NCBI GenBank assembly: GCA_014607495.2
Contig: CP053159.1
Coordinates: 2,549,501-2,613,500, forward strand
Direction of reading: 5' to 3'
Length of the DNA: 64,000 nucleotides
Source of the DNA: Carposina sasakii
Lineage: Eukaryota; Arthropoda; Insecta; Lepidoptera; Carposinidae
Shown here piece by piece: positions 11,944-23,268 of the stretch (position 1 is the first letter of the stretch; each line of letters starts with the position of its first letter). The translations under genes were made by a program, and so were the position numbers. The notes beneath the pieces are model-generated. The model was not told the DNA's origin and did not search any database. It saw nothing but the letters and a program-made list of their open reading frames with translations.

Positions 11944-12185
11944 CCAACTATAATATTATAAATGCGAAAGTAACTCTGTCTGTCTGTCTGTCTGTTACGC
12001 TTTCCCGCTTAAACCTCGCAACCGATTTTGATGAAATTTGGTACAGACAATCTTTAGACCCTGAGACAGAACATAGGCTACTTTTTATTTCGAAAAAATA
12101 TCATATAAATATTTTAATCGGGTTTATATCAACATTTTGTTTTTTTTTTGCAGTCCACGCGGACGGAGTCGCGGGCGTCCACTAG
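11944..12185 (+). mobile_element. Helitron-like element, variant of H1
   Basis: Begins ACTATAATATTATAAATGCG, carries CTGTCTGTCTGTCTGT and CAACCGATTTTGATGAAATT, and ends GCGGGCGTCCACTAG then T. It shares the 3' end with family H1 but has a different 5' half. A related copy is at 16159-16376. Non-coding. Confidence 0.65.
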
Positions 12186-12971
12186 TATTTTTATATTCAA
12201 AGATTTAAAAGCAGTTATTCAATACTACACTACTCTACGCTATAACCGATGAACGAAACTTGAACGTTCACCGACGTATATTATCTTTTGTTGACGTAGG
12301 TTATAGGAACAGCACCGAATTGAGAATTGTCACCATAGTGCCCTAGTATGGACGCTGCCTTAAGGATGATACTCTATTGTTGTAATACTGCACGGTAATA
12401 TTAAGTATTCTATATTACGGGTACGGGTAGATACTATCGGCACATTAGTGACAGCAATTTCGAGCGCCCGCCGTTTGATTATGTTTTGGTTGTTGCTTTT
12501 GATTGGTTTTTTGAGATGGATTATTCGGTATCTAGTCACATAATAATGACATTTTAGACATTTACCGCATAACAACTGAATCTGATGCACAGAAGTTTAC
12601 ATTTATTTCGAGGTATTACTGCATCTATCATGTACCTACTTGTATTGTGTGGCGCCAATATTTATCTTTCCCGGTTAGCACGCTTGTGATCCCTGTGTGT
12701 ATGTATGAATTTGTAATTTCAGTTGGAGGCTACTCCGACATTGAGCTCAGACTTTTTCATACAAAATGTAACTTTATATCACGTATTCAATATGAGATAC
12801 CATACATACATATGCTCATTATTATCCCCAAAGGGGGTAGGCAGAAGTGTTGCACACATCCTGTGTTGCTGTGTAATGTACAGAATTAATTTCTATTATC
12901 TTATCTTATTTACCTTATCCACCCACTTTTTACCAATTAGGCTAAAGACCTGCTCAATATAGTTAGCAACC
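12186..12971. other. No gene seen
   Basis: AT-rich. A short piece at 12815-12860 (ATTATCCCCAAAGGGGGTAG) resembles a dispersed repeat tail. The overlapping frames at 12647-12962 are not recognisable. Confidence 0.4.
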
Positions 12972-13481
12972 GATAATGGATCGCCAAAGCAAGAGCAACC
13001 TTCGCACAGCTGCGCCCTATTTGGCAATCATGGAAACTGACTAGGAGAGTCAAGCTCAAGTTATTTCGGTCTAATGTCAAAACCGTGTTGCTGTACAGGT
13101 GTGAAACGTGGAAGGTTACCAAGGACATCTCGCACCGGCTCCAGCTCACTCCACTTCTCTATTCTCTTCTCGATATTTACTGGCCCGAGAAAATCTCGAA
13201 CTTAGAGTTGTGGGAACGCTGCCGTGAGACCCGAATCGACCAGCAGATTAAACGCCGCAAGTGGAACTGGATCGATCACACACTTCGAAGGGAGAAAAAC
13301 CACATATCAAGACAAGCCCTGGATTGGAACCCCCGAGAGCCATCCTAAGCAGACCTGGCGGCGTACAATCATGCAGAGGCGAAGAAAGTAGGGAAGACCT
13401 GGAGCGAAATAAAACGTGACGCTCAGAATCGAACGGGATGGCGGACATCTGTGAAGGCCCTTTTCGAGGCATTTTTCGGGT
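12972..13481 (+). pseudogene. LINE reverse-transcriptase ORF, C-terminal fragment with frameshifts
   Basis: The plus-strand frames give the C-terminal pattern of a non-LTR retrotransposon: LRPIW-like, then LLYxCETWKVTK (13085-13120 region), IYWPEKISN, LWERC, KRRKWNWIDHTLRRE, QALDWNP, and later KxGKTWSEIKRDAQNRTGWR before a TGA near 13480. The open part is 13085-13348; a frameshift follows the DWNP block and there is a small deletion near 13145-13175. Catalytic RT motifs are absent. This family differs from the GAT-tailed LINE at 8774; the clade is not assigned. Confidence 0.75.
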
Positions 13482-14224
13482 GATTCTAGATAGGTTTTAG
13501 ATGGTTATGTACTGTGCGATATTATAACAGAGTGCACTATGGGCAGATGAGTATGACTTTCGTTCCTTAAGGCAAATATCGCGTCAATACTATAAATACG
13601 AAACTATCGAAACTCCTAAAATAAAATAACATACAGTAATACTTGTTAATAAAATATATCCACGATTTGCATACTTGAGGCTTCATAAATTTGTATTCAA
13701 AAAAAAACGTACACCATGCACAGGGCTTTAAGGGCCGCTACCCACTTGCGTCTATTCAATTTGACGCATATTTCTGAATCGATTTCGCGCTCGAGTAGGC
13801 GCGCGCGCCCGTGCGTGCAGCTCCATGCAATGCGATAGCAGACGCGGTATCGTTATTGTTGCGCTCTTCCTTTACATACGCATACGCGAATATTGCATTT
13901 TTTTTTTCAATATTTCTACTCTCTAGGTTTATTAACTTACGTTATTGGTATCTTTAGTAAGTATTTGTAACGTTACAAGAAAACAATTTTAATACATCAT
14001 TTACCTCTTTTTTCGATATAATATACTAAGATTAAGATCAAATTCGCCGATCGCAGACGAAACCAAACCTTTCTTACTTCTGATTACAGACTTCAAATAA
14101 TCCGCGGACTTATAAAGATTTCTAGTACCTATAGCATATAAGTATAGCAGTTATCAGGTCGACAATTTTAAAACTAAGATAGTTAATAGTACGATAGTTA
14201 ATAATCCGCTTCATGTAGTCTCTT
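13482..14224. other. No gene seen; GC-rich patch 13735-13870
   Basis: Mostly AT-rich. The patch at 13735-13870 is rich in CpG (GCGCGCGCGCCCGTGCGTGC) and resembles arms of GC-rich lepidopteran TIR elements such as that at 21922-23054, but no partner arm was found. Confidence 0.4.
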
Positions 14225-14338
14225 AGCTTTGTAATTTTTGCATTGTTTCTACTATTTAGTTCAGCTTTGTAATTTTGCATTGTTTCTACTATTTAGTTCA
14301 GCTTTGTAATTTTTGCATTGTTTCTACTATTTAGTTTC
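14225..14338. repeat. Minisatellite, three units of 37-39 bp
   Basis: Three nearly identical units beginning AGCTTTGTAATTTTTGC at 14225, 14263 and 14300 (lengths 38, 37 and 39). Confidence 0.9.
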
Positions 14339-14379
14339 ATAAATCCGCGGGATACTCATTATTGAAACGGACTATAATA

Positions 14380-14737
14380 CAGGCTGATTTTTGGTCGAAA
14401 ACTACGGAATCTCCTCATCATCACGACAATTTTTCTCCATGGAAGCATACCTGGGAAGTGTCTGATTTCCAAAATATTAAGGTCCAAAGTTGAGTAAATA
14501 GACTGAATTTTTCTGCATAAATGCACATAGACGCGCGTAGCAAGATTTTTTCACGAGAAATAATTAATATCTGTCTATAAAAAAACTAACATAAACACTA
14601 GACACTATAAATTTCAGATTAAGTAATTATTTTTTTATTTTTTAAAATCCCAGCATTTTTTTTTTGGCATAAACTTACTTTATTTGATGTATAGAGTACG
14701 TACCCTTCGTTAATGGTGGCCACAAAAAAAACACCTG
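14380..14737 (+). mobile_element. TA-type MITE, family A, copy 2
   Basis: Starts CAGGCTGATTTTTGG and ends CACCTG, with TA on both sides (14378-14379 and 14738-14739). The body matches the other family A copies; GACGCGCGTAGCAAG is shared. Non-coding. Confidence 0.8.
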
Positions 14738-15594
14738 TATAGTTCAGTGGGGTACGTACATACATTAATTAATTAGGGCAAGTGTCCACTAGTTAAATGG
14801 CTCTACATTATCAATAATAATACCCATCACGCCGTTGTAAGAGCCTTGTCAATTAAATTTGCGCTCCCTAAAAATACTCGCTTCGAGTGCATTCTTCAGA
14901 ATTCAGACAGCTGGCGAAACATGTAATGAAGAGTCCTTTGCGCCCTTTGGTAGGGTCATGTTTGTACTCGGAGCATCAGAGACATTTTTGTGATTATGTT
15001 ACATACCGGCAAAATTTCTCTGGACATGAAATCGAGGCGAAACGAATCGTACGACTATCTTTGAAAGTTTTATATTTCTCCAAATTAATATTCTTATTTA
15101 TAATTAAAATCTACTGACCATTATTAATTTGAATATTAATTTCATTGCCATTTATAAATGAGCTTATATGATAAGTTAAACGTCTCATTCAAGTAGAGTA
15201 TCTTAACTGTTTGTGAAAGCAGACCCCTCAAATAACCTTTATAAGACACTGAAATGGGACGCTCCTATCTTAAATATCTCATAAATGTTACCCTGAAATC
15301 TAATAATAATTAAACTCTATTATGTCCAAAACTATTTACTAACTGCGCTGGAAATATTTTCACCAAAAGTTCTAATCTATTTTATTATTTGTTAAAATTC
15401 ATAAAATTCCTTTCACATTTCACCAACATCGAACACTTCACTCAAAGTTGAGATGCGCTCGGTCTATAACAAGTCCTTTAGAGCCGAGTTCATCATTAAA
15501 CTGATACCCGTGCAGTTTCGATAGCCACTTCATATAATAGGAAATTCCTATGCGTTCCCGAAAGCCCCTTTTATAGGTAATGCTGATAGAAATA
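14738..15594. other. No gene seen
   Basis: AT-rich spacer between two same-direction MITEs. The 76-codon frame at 14887-15117 has no recognisable domain. Confidence 0.45.
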
Positions 15595-15976
15595 CAGGAT
15601 GATTTTTGGTCGTCAACGTTTCCGAAAACTACGGAATCTCCTCATCATCACGATCATTTTTCTCCATAGAAGCATACCTGGGAAGTGTCTGGTTTCCAAA
15701 ATATTAGGGTCCAAAGTTGAGTAAATAGACTGCGTTTTTCTGCATAAATGCACATAGACGCGCGTAGCAGGATTTTTTCACGAAAAATAATTAATATCTG
15801 TCTATAAAAAAACTAACATAAACACTAGACACTATAAATTTCGCACGATCAAAGAATTTAAAATTTTTTTTCAAAAAAAAAATTTTTTTCCCAGCATTTT
15901 TTTTGGCATAAACTTACTTTATTTCATGTATAGAATACGTACCCTTTGTTAAAGGTGGCCACAAAAAAACATCCTG
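15595..15976 (+). mobile_element. TA-type MITE, family A, copy 3
   Basis: CAGGATGATTTTTGG to CATCCTG, flanked by TA on both sides (15593-15594, 15977-15978). The full-length body is very close to copies 1 and 4. Confidence 0.85.
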
Positions 15977-16158
15977 TATTGTTGTGTATAATTAAATGCA
16001 TGTTCGACGTTGCTATAAAGGATTCACAACTTTTAGACCACAGAATAGCCTACGAGTACTAAGAATAATAACAAATTTGAAAAGCAATAATGCAACCCAC
16101 ATGCATAATAGATAGAATAGTTGTAACAGAGCCTATACATACATCATATTTTTCCTAC

Positions 16159-16376
16159 TATAATATTATAAACGCGAAAGTTTGTAAGTATGGATGGATG
16201 GATGGAATGTGATGAAAAATGGCTGGAGCGATTTTATTAAAATTTGTTATGGAGTTAGCTGATACCCTGGATTAAGACATAGGCTACTTTTTTACCGGGA
16301 AAATATATTTGTCCCGGATAATTTCGGCATTTTGTTTTTTTCTGCAGTCCACGCGGACGAAGTCCCGGGCGTTCAC
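16159..16376 (+). mobile_element. Helitron-like element, variant of H1
   Basis: Begins near ACTATAATATTATAAACGCG, has a GGAT tetranucleotide run at 16193-16205, and ends CCCGGGCGTTCACTATA, a decayed CTAG end. Related to 11944-12185. Confidence 0.6.
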
Positions 16377-16754
16377 TATATAAAATAAAGCAACCTTTAT
16401 TTTTACAACTTTATTTACGTCTCCTTAATCCAAGTGCCCTATTTTAAAAGAAGAATTTGTACACAAAGTCTTTGCCGATTTCGGCAAGATAAAGCGCAAT
16501 GAATACAGCCATGATCATATTATACATCGACGGCAAGCCAAGCATTCCACTCCACAGCAATACAATATTACCCATAGATATTACATCGAATTGTGTGCCG
16601 AGAATTCACGAATGTGATACTCTCTGGCAAAATATCAGATTATTGGCAAAATAGTTTCACATGATGTAGGTTTATGTACTTATTTTATTTGGTTTACCTA
16701 TGAGTTACTATTGTAAAGAGGAAATTAGGATCAGAGATAATTGATTGACTTTTT
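16377..16754. other. No gene seen
   Basis: AT-rich sequence without recognisable features. Confidence 0.45.
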
Positions 16755-16930
16755 AACTGCATCTTGTCCCGTGCATGTCGTAAAAGTAAATGCTCGAGTT
16801 CCTGGGAAGTTTCTCAGGCGATAAGCTAGCAACTTATCAGTGATCATTTACATCTGTCCCCACTATGCTAAACGTGTCTGTGATATCTTTTATGATCCTG
16901 CAGTTCAAGCTAACCCATTTCATAAAATAA
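16755..16930 (+). repeat. Dispersed repeat, family R
   Basis: Second clear copy of the repeat at 2745-2925, with GATAAGCTAGCAACTTATC, CTATGCTAAACGTGTCTG and GATCCTGCAGTTC in the same order. Confidence 0.6.
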
Positions 16931-16965
16931 GATATAGTCATGTATGTACTCCATTTTAAAGCCTC

Positions 16966-17164
16966 GAGCACACCGGATGCGTATGCGTGCACGTAAGCGT
17001 AGACGTACCTCTTAGTTTAATGTATGGAACTGTCACCGCTTGACGTCTATGCTTACGTCTATGCATACGCATCCGGTCTGCCCGTGCCTATACAGTTCCA
17101 TACATTACAACTCAGAGGTACGTGTACGTCTACGCTTACGTGTACGCATACGCATCCGGTGCTC
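16966..17164. mobile_element. Foldback (hairpin) element
   Basis: Two arms of about 65-75 bp are near-perfect reverse complements: left from GAGCACACCGGATGCGTATG to GTATGGAACTG, right ending CGCATACGCATCCGGTGCTC. A roughly 60-bp centre repeats parts of the arm (GCATACGCATCCGGT). The right arm has a short extra ACGTAC block. This is a MITE of foldback type; a transcript would form a long hairpin. The 68-codon frame at 17024-17230 is a by-product of the arms. Confidence 0.8.
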
Positions 17165-17377
17165 ATTCAGTGCAAAACTACAAGGAACATTCAAATACTG
17201 CACGATAATTTGAACGATTTTACGGAATGACCCAAAACCGAACATTCCTACGAGCGTTTGCATTTAATATGAAATATGGCGTATCGGGTAAACAATAAGG
17301 GGACTAATATTTGCCAACGCTTCCTATTGTGCAGCACATACTAGATGTAAGTATATGTACCTATATACTACAATATA

Positions 17378-17500
17378 CAGGCTATTTTTTGCCATCAACC
17401 TTTCCGAATATCTCCTCGTTATTACCAACATTTTTCTCCATGCAAGTATACCTGGTAATTGTTTAGTTTCCAAGATATTAAGGTCCAAAGTTCAGTTATA
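17378..17500 (+). repeat. TA-type MITE, family A, diverged 5' fragment
   Basis: Starts CAGGCTATTTTTTG after TA and follows the family A body, with TTTTTCTCCATG and CCAAGATATTAAGGTCCAAAG, before losing similarity near 17490. More diverged than the other copies. Confidence 0.65.
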
Positions 17501-17919
17501 GTTATCACATTGCGTAAAATATTTTCCGAAGATAAAAAGGAGCATATATCCTTTCTCAGGCTCCAGACTATCTGTGTACCAAATTTTATTTCAATCAGAC
17601 AGACAGAGTTAGAGTAAAGACACACGGACTGCAATTCGGCTGCAAACTTTAAAAAGATGAATTTTATGAATATCTGGCTTAAATATTTAAAGATTTTTCG
17701 AGCATAAAATAAATTAAAAAATATCATAAGTCATCTAGGTAAACATAAAAAGGGTAAAAACCAATATTATATTTCATTACGTCCCAGCAAAATAAATATT
17801 TGAAGTATTAAACTTGTAGGGTATGTGTGCGGACTCCCCACCAACGAAATGACGCATCGATCAAAGAATAAACACGAGAACAGTAAGCACGCGATTGTTT
17901 ATTAGAATTAAGGCAGATT
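17501..17919. other. No gene seen
   Basis: AT-rich; the 101-codon minus frame at 17422-17727 has no recognisable pattern. Confidence 0.45.
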
Positions 17920-17924
17920 TTTCC

Positions 17925-18015
17925 AAACGTCAGATAGCCTATCTTAAAAATAAAGTTGATGCTCTTTCTATCGTGATAAAGTTTTTGAAAAAGACCGCAT
18001 AAATTTTATTCTTCA
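17925..18015 (+). repeat. Small foldback repeat, family F
   Basis: About 90 bp beginning near GATTTTTCCAAACGTCAGAT and AGCCTATC, then AATAAAGTTGATGC, ending with a partly inverted version (ATAAATTTTATTCTTCAGA). Sister copies: 46862-46940 (minus), 56793-56900 and 59449-59545. Likely a short MITE. Confidence 0.55.
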
Positions 18016-18059
18016 GATAGGTTAAAAATGTAGGTGTATCCAAAACAGTAAACAAAAAC

Positions 18060-18172
18060 GTAATGTTTTATCTGCTCGATGTAGGCCGCTTCCAACAGGT
18101 CGCAGTGAAGGTTGTTGGGGAAGACCTATGTCCAGTAGTGGACTTAAATGTCTAAAATGATTATGATGATGA
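18060..18172 (+). repeat. RTE-like LINE 3' end
   Basis: Plus-strand remnant: GGTTGTTGGGGAAGACCTATG, GTCCAGTAGTGGAC, and a GAT-type tail (GATTATGATGATGATG). Confidence 0.65.
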
Positions 18173-18353
18173 TGCCAATTTTTAACTTGTACTGTGGTAT
18201 TTTTATATGAGATATTTTATTTGAAGTTTTTCAACGACCTTCTGCAGATTCACCTAGATCAGTTCTTTATATTCTGAATACTGAGCTACAAAGGGAAACT
18301 CGATACAATAACATCTCATTGTCTAACCTACTTTCTGAAACTTATTATATTTC

Positions 18354-18574
18354 ACTAGTGGCTGCCCACGGCTTCGCCCGCATGAAAGTGCATTACTCCT
18401 GTGCGAAGCCGGGGTGGGTCCCTAGTTATATATTATAAACCTTCCTCGTCAATCACTCTATCTATTGAAAAAAAAACTGCATCAAAACCCGTTCCCTAGT
18501 TTGAAAGATCTAAGCATACATAGGGACGGACAGACAGCGGCAAGCGACTTTGTTTTATAATTATGTAGTAACAT
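18354..18574 (-). mobile_element. Helitron-like element, family H2
   Basis: Minus-strand copy. The 3' CTAG end lies at 18355-18358 (ACTAGTGGCTGCCC), then the GC-rich GAAGCCGGGG region; the 5' end TACTACATAATTATAAAAC is at the right. The plus-strand sister at 23057-23268 shares the whole length. No coding capacity. Confidence 0.65.
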
Positions 18575-18698
18575 AATGACTTCATATTGAAACATTAAAA
18601 ATATAAATTAGCAAACTTTTCATCCTTTTGAGGGAAGATTTAATTTTCAATGTTTCGAATTTGTATTTATTATGTAACATCTATCAGTATCTGACCTG

Positions 18699-18822
18699 TA
18701 ACTACTAACCGAACTTGTACATCTCAACTATACCCTCAAAATTGGTCAGAAGTGGCACCATGTGGTTCTATCGGTTGGTGCTCTGCCAACCCCGTAAGGG
18801 ATAAAGGCGTGATTATATGATG
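18699..18822 (+). mobile_element. ATGT-tailed retroposon, family D, 5'-truncated
   Basis: ACTACTAACCGAACTTGTAC through GGCGTGATTATATGATG. Flanks TATCAGTATCT and TATCAGTTATCT suggest an imperfect target duplication. Confidence 0.7.
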
Positions 18823-19373
18823 TATCAGTTATCTTTCAAACATGCCTTTTATTTCCAGTAAAGTTTAAATATATCCGGCTAGCTGACTACAAACATACAC
18901 ACCTCGAAAAGCATAACCGTCCTTGTAGCGCAATTGGGTAAAAATAGGTACATAAATGAACATAATTATTATGTCGCATCTGTGTTAACTAATCCATACC
19001 CAGCCGGTCAAAATGACATTTCGAGTGATTGATTACACCAGTTTTTTTGTCTCCCATCTTCATTTTATTGAAATTGATGGCTTGTTCGGGTAGAGAGCCA
19101 TAATCGACTGATTCCAAACTGTTATTAATGCTATGTAATGACTTTCCAAGTATCACGATCAGAACAGAATCACTTTCGATAATTTTCGCGACAGTCCTGA
19201 AATAACTTTTGTTTTCATGAGATATTAGATAAAGCTAGATCGATCGTTTTAGTTAAATATACGGGACTGTATAATATTACGTGTAAATATATGAGATATA
19301 TTAAATCATACTCGTTAATTCATACCATGGCGTTTTATATTTACGAGTAAGACTAAAATATGCATTCAGTTCA
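18823..19373. other. No gene seen
   Basis: AT-rich sequence without recognisable features. Confidence 0.45.
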
Positions 19374-19655
19374 AAGACGGCAGTTTGGTTTAGTTGGTAG
19401 TGGCCCTGCCTGCGACGCCTGAGGTCCTGGGTTTGAATCCCGGTAGGTACAAATATTGATATGACGAATATCGATGTTTGTTTCCGATTCATGGATGTTT
19501 CTATACTCATCCATTTATTTATATACCATTGCCTAGTACCCACGAGACAAGACCTTAAATAGACCGATTGGGAAAGTGGACCGATGATGGTTCCGGAGGG
19601 TAGAAATCTTAGTGTGAAACTTGATCAATGTGTTGTGAAAAGTAAAAAAATAAAT
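19374..19655 (+). mobile_element. tRNA-headed SINE, family E, best copy
   Basis: Head GGCAGTTTGGTTTAGTTGG contains a perfect A-box pattern (TGGTTTAGTTGG), followed about 45 bp later by a B-box with one change (GGTTTGAATCC). The body continues through ATCGATGTTTG, CATGGATGTTTCTA, ACCCACGAGACAAGACC to an A-rich tail near 19645-19655. Other copies, mostly minus-strand, are at 2930, 42944, 46005, 48573 and 59717. Pol III transcription from the internal boxes is expected from the SINE class. Confidence 0.75.
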
Positions 19656-20636
19656 AGTCATACACAGGGTATCTAGCGCCATCGGTTAAAGGCATTATTT
19701 AGTTAAATGAATGCAGCGCAGTCCGCATAAATATCCTTTTGGTGTCTATTTCATGTAGTGATCAAACAAAATTCTTTCGCGTTCACATTCACGGGTATAT
19801 TTTCTTTTTGAGTACTTCAGTTTTTAAGGTCCTGGGTTTGAATTCCGGTAGGAGTTGGTTTTGTTTGATATTAATTATACATTAACCTTCCCAATATACT
19901 ATATAATGTAAACTTTTGCTTGATTGGTATCCATCATACCAGGCTTTAGGTATCTCTATGAGTTTAAGTTAATGTGTTATAAGTATTTGTTTATTTGAAT
20001 TTGTGTTTGTTGTAGAATAGGATAGGTTTATATTTGAAGATTACACATACACACAGACAAATACATAATTATAGGTACACACAGAAATTAGACAAAGACT
20101 AAGACAACGATTCAGCTGGATGCTGCTAACACAGGTTATATCCCTTAGAGGATGTCCCGAAATGTCCACAATCCTATAGTTTTCACGGGCGAAGCCATGG
20201 GCGATTCCTAGTTTTTCTTATTCAATGTGCACCTAGAAACGAACCCGCTACTGCATCGCCGGTTACATAGCAACACCGCTACGGCTTCACCCCTTTCCCA
20301 GTACGGCTTCGGCTAACATGAGTCTTACTGAACGTTATTTATAACAGTTTACGAGTACTGTAACAGTAGCTATGATGTTTGCATTTTATTGATTAGATTT
20401 TATTTGAAACTCCTTAAGTTATTGCGTGCTATTTTTTTTACTACAACTATAAAATAAGGTAGGTACTGTCAAGTAAATAATTTATCATATAATACAACGC
20501 ATTATACAACGCAACATAAAAAATTATTCTATTAAATTTTTAAGTATTTAAAATTAACCTTAAAATAAGTATTTGTGTATGTAAATTAAATTTATCCACA
20601 CATAAAAATTAAACTCGATATTTTTTTTAAAACGAA
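19656..20636. other. No gene; fragment of SINE family E head near 19828-19852
   Basis: A detached B-box region (GGTCCTGGGTTTGAATTCCG) lies at 19828-19850. The rest is AT-rich without recognisable features. Confidence 0.45.
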
Positions 20637-21530
20637 AAACCGACTTCCTCCCAAAACTCGGGCTTACTAAAGTAAAATTTTACTAAAGGGAAAATATATA
20701 TTGCGTTAAGCCGTGTACGATATTTAGAAGGCATAATATTGTCAGATTTATATGCCAGCAAATGATTAAATAGGCCACATGACAAAAGAGAGAAATGACT
20801 AGGCTTCGAAACTTTACGTCTGACAATATAAGCAACATATAATTACACTCCTTCTTCTTGCCCTGTTCCCAATTATTTGGGGTCGGTGCAATATGTAGGT
20901 ACTCTTCTTTCATTCATCCCTATTATCCGTAATCTCGTTATTCTCATGTCTACCTCTTCCTCTATAACCATCTTACTTCGGACACGGCTTAACACAACAT
21001 ATAATAACACGACTTAACACAATTATCTTCATTTTCATAAGCCTATTGCAGTCCACTACTGGACGTAGGCTTGCCCCTGCCATAGGGGGATTTTGTTACT
21101 AAAAAGTTCCACTATCTGTTTTTCGGAGGCTCCATCATCAGACCCTCGTTTCCTTCATATTATGTGTAGCTGACCAAAATTCTCTATAAAAATCTAAAAA
21201 CGGACTACTCTTGCCTAATAGGCATTTGAGAATTTGAGGATATCCCTAGATTCCTTAGAGATTCCATCATCAGATGTTATGTTTTATATGTAGGTGACCA
21301 AAACGCTCAGTAAAAGTGTAAAAACAGACTACATGTGCATACAATATTCGAGGATTGCCCTCGATTTCTCCAAGATCCCAATCAGATCCTGATATTGTGA
21401 ATATGACCAACTATAAAAAAAAATTGAAATCGGTTCATAAATGATGGAGTTCTGAGGTAACACACATAAAAAATAAAAAAATAAAAAACATACAGACGAA
21501 TTGATAACCTCTCTTTTTTTGTCGGTAAAA
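20637..21530. mobile_element. Possible old element bounded by ACCGACTTC-type ends, with LINE scrap inside
   Basis: The left edge AACCGACTTCCTCCC (20639) and the right edge CCTCTCTTTTTTTGTCGGT (21507-21526) are roughly inverted. The body ending ACACACATAAAAAATAAAAA is of a kind widespread in Lepidoptera. Inside, 20848-20900 on the minus strand reads as an APTPNNWEQGKKK-like LINE C-terminal tail, and 21035-21085 is an RTE-like LINE end. The inverted ends are poor, so the boundaries are uncertain. Confidence 0.4.
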
Positions 21531-21921
21531 AATGAGTGTACACCCTCATGACTGAGAAACACTCTACATTTCAGACATCAGATCATTAAAACATTATGTG
21601 ATCAAAGGTATAAACAATGGTGGAAGCAAGTAGCAACATTCGTGCTTTCGTAAATTCCACTTCGGGTAGGTACACCTACCAAATTATACCACCATCCCTG
21701 CATTTGCCAACATAAACCACGCAATAAAACAGTCAGAATCGACTCCTTTATCAGAACTGACCCAATAACCCCTATCTTACCTCGCACGTAACGTTAAACC
21801 AATCAACATAAACTGCTTAAGTATGTTCCCATTCCATTTTATGTATGACCACAGAATATTTAATAGAACAGTGTAGTGTCGAAACTGAAGCGACTTATTG
21901 CCGCACCCAGAGTTGCTTAAT
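21531..21921. other. No gene seen
   Basis: AT-rich; the small minus frames at 21602-22040 are not recognisable. Confidence 0.45.
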
Positions 21922-23054
21922 AGCCGCGTCCACACCAGCCGTATGAGCTCGCGCAGCAGCCTCGATGTAGTGGGTCGCGAGCCAGATTCGCGCATCACCC
22001 CGGAACATAGAGGCGAGCCTCGCGAGACAGGCCAAGCCATCCGAAGTCCCCGAGCATCAAGTCCATGATAAACCTACAAAAAGCGCTCGCGAGCCAAATT
22101 AGACCGTCCATACCAAACGCATAGCGCACATTGAGGCACCTTTGAGCACGGCCCGTTTATCGACAGCCGATGGCTCGACCGCGAGACACGCTCGGCCGAG
22201 GCAACGTGCACCCGAGGCAGCCCGAGCCACGTCCACATTAGGTGTTCAAGACTGCTATAAAAACATAATACGCTAGAGACTATAAACTATAATTTTCTAG
22301 CATGCTATATTTTATTCTATGGCATAATATGGAATAATAAACGAAGTTGATATTTTTAATTGCAATATGAATCAGTACAAAAAACATATCCACAGCATCC
22401 TCAGCACTACGTCATGTACATGAACGCAACTGTATTTTCCACTCAGTCTTGTTTTTTATTGTAGTTGCACGTAGTATGTAAGTTTATAGCAGTTGTAGCA
22501 GGAATATATTTGTATAATTTTTGTAATGTTACTGTTTCGATTAAGCTTAATTAATTGTGCATACACGCCTAGGACACTAAGTTAAGGTAAAAACTGTACT
22601 GTTCTGAGATGTTAAATATTTTTACTTTGTGTCTGTTGTGTTGCCTTAATAAATAAATAAATAAATAAATACGATGTGAGAACGAATTTTCGTACGTAGC
22701 ATCCGATAGCATAGCAGACGCTAAACTAACTGCCCGGCCGGCGGCCGCAGCGCGAGAATAATAAATAGCAACATAACGCCATAGCTCCGCCCATACGCAT
22801 TCCCCACTCTCGCTGCAGCGTTACAGCGCAACAAGCAAATGCTACGTTATTTATCTATCCCTAACTAGTTGCCGCGCATGTTTCGTTATATTTATAGCAC
22901 TACAGCGCGTACCTATATAGCACGCGATTTTTGCTATAAATGTAATATGGCGTTCTATATAGATGCTATATTAACCACTTCTAGTCCACATCGACCGAAG
23001 CAATGGTTCGCGAGGCTGTCGCGCGACCTGCGCTCGGTCGGTCTGGACGCGGCT
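21922..23054. mobile_element. GC-rich TIR element, about 1.1 kb
   Basis: Left end AGCCGCGTCCACACCAGCCG (21922) and right end, read in reverse, AGCCGCGTCCAGACCGACCG, with CAGCCTCG shared further in. The inverted arms are about 45 bp and imperfect. AAT occurs immediately outside both ends and may be a 3-bp target duplication. The interior has CpG-rich arms, an AT-rich centre and an AATA microsatellite at 22648-22670. The 67-codon frame at 22869-23072 crosses the end and is not a gene. A 3-bp duplication would fit PIF/Harbinger, but no transposase is present to confirm. Confidence 0.6.
22648..22670. repeat. AATA microsatellite
   Basis: About five and a half AATA units inside the GC-rich TIR element. 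Confidence 0.9.
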
Positions 23055-23056
23055 AA

Positions 23057-23268
23057 TCACTACATATTATAAAAACAAAGCCGTTTCCCGCTATCCGTCT
23101 GTCCCTATGTATGCTTAGATCTTTAAAACTATGCAACGGATTTTGATGCGGTTTTTTTTAATAAATAGAGTGATTCAAGAGGAAGGTTTATATGTATAAC
23201 TTGGGACCCGTTCCGGCTTCGCACGGGTGTAATACCTTTCACGCGGATGAAGTGCGGGCGGCCGCTAG
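23057..23268 (+). mobile_element. Helitron-like element, family H2
   Basis: Begins TCACTACATATTAT and ends GGGCGGCCGCTAG then T, 212 bp, with A on the left and T on the right as for Helitron insertion between A and T. It lies two bases from the end of the GC-rich TIR element. Matches 18354-18574 on the opposite strand and the split copy at 54444-55240. Confidence 0.7.

Noticed and set aside
14225..14338. CRISPR-like array
   Set aside because: Adjacent units without spacers in a eukaryotic setting; a simple minisatellite.
19374..19450. Possible tRNA gene
   Set aside because: Good internal promoter boxes but no full cloverleaf; repeated elsewhere as a SINE head.
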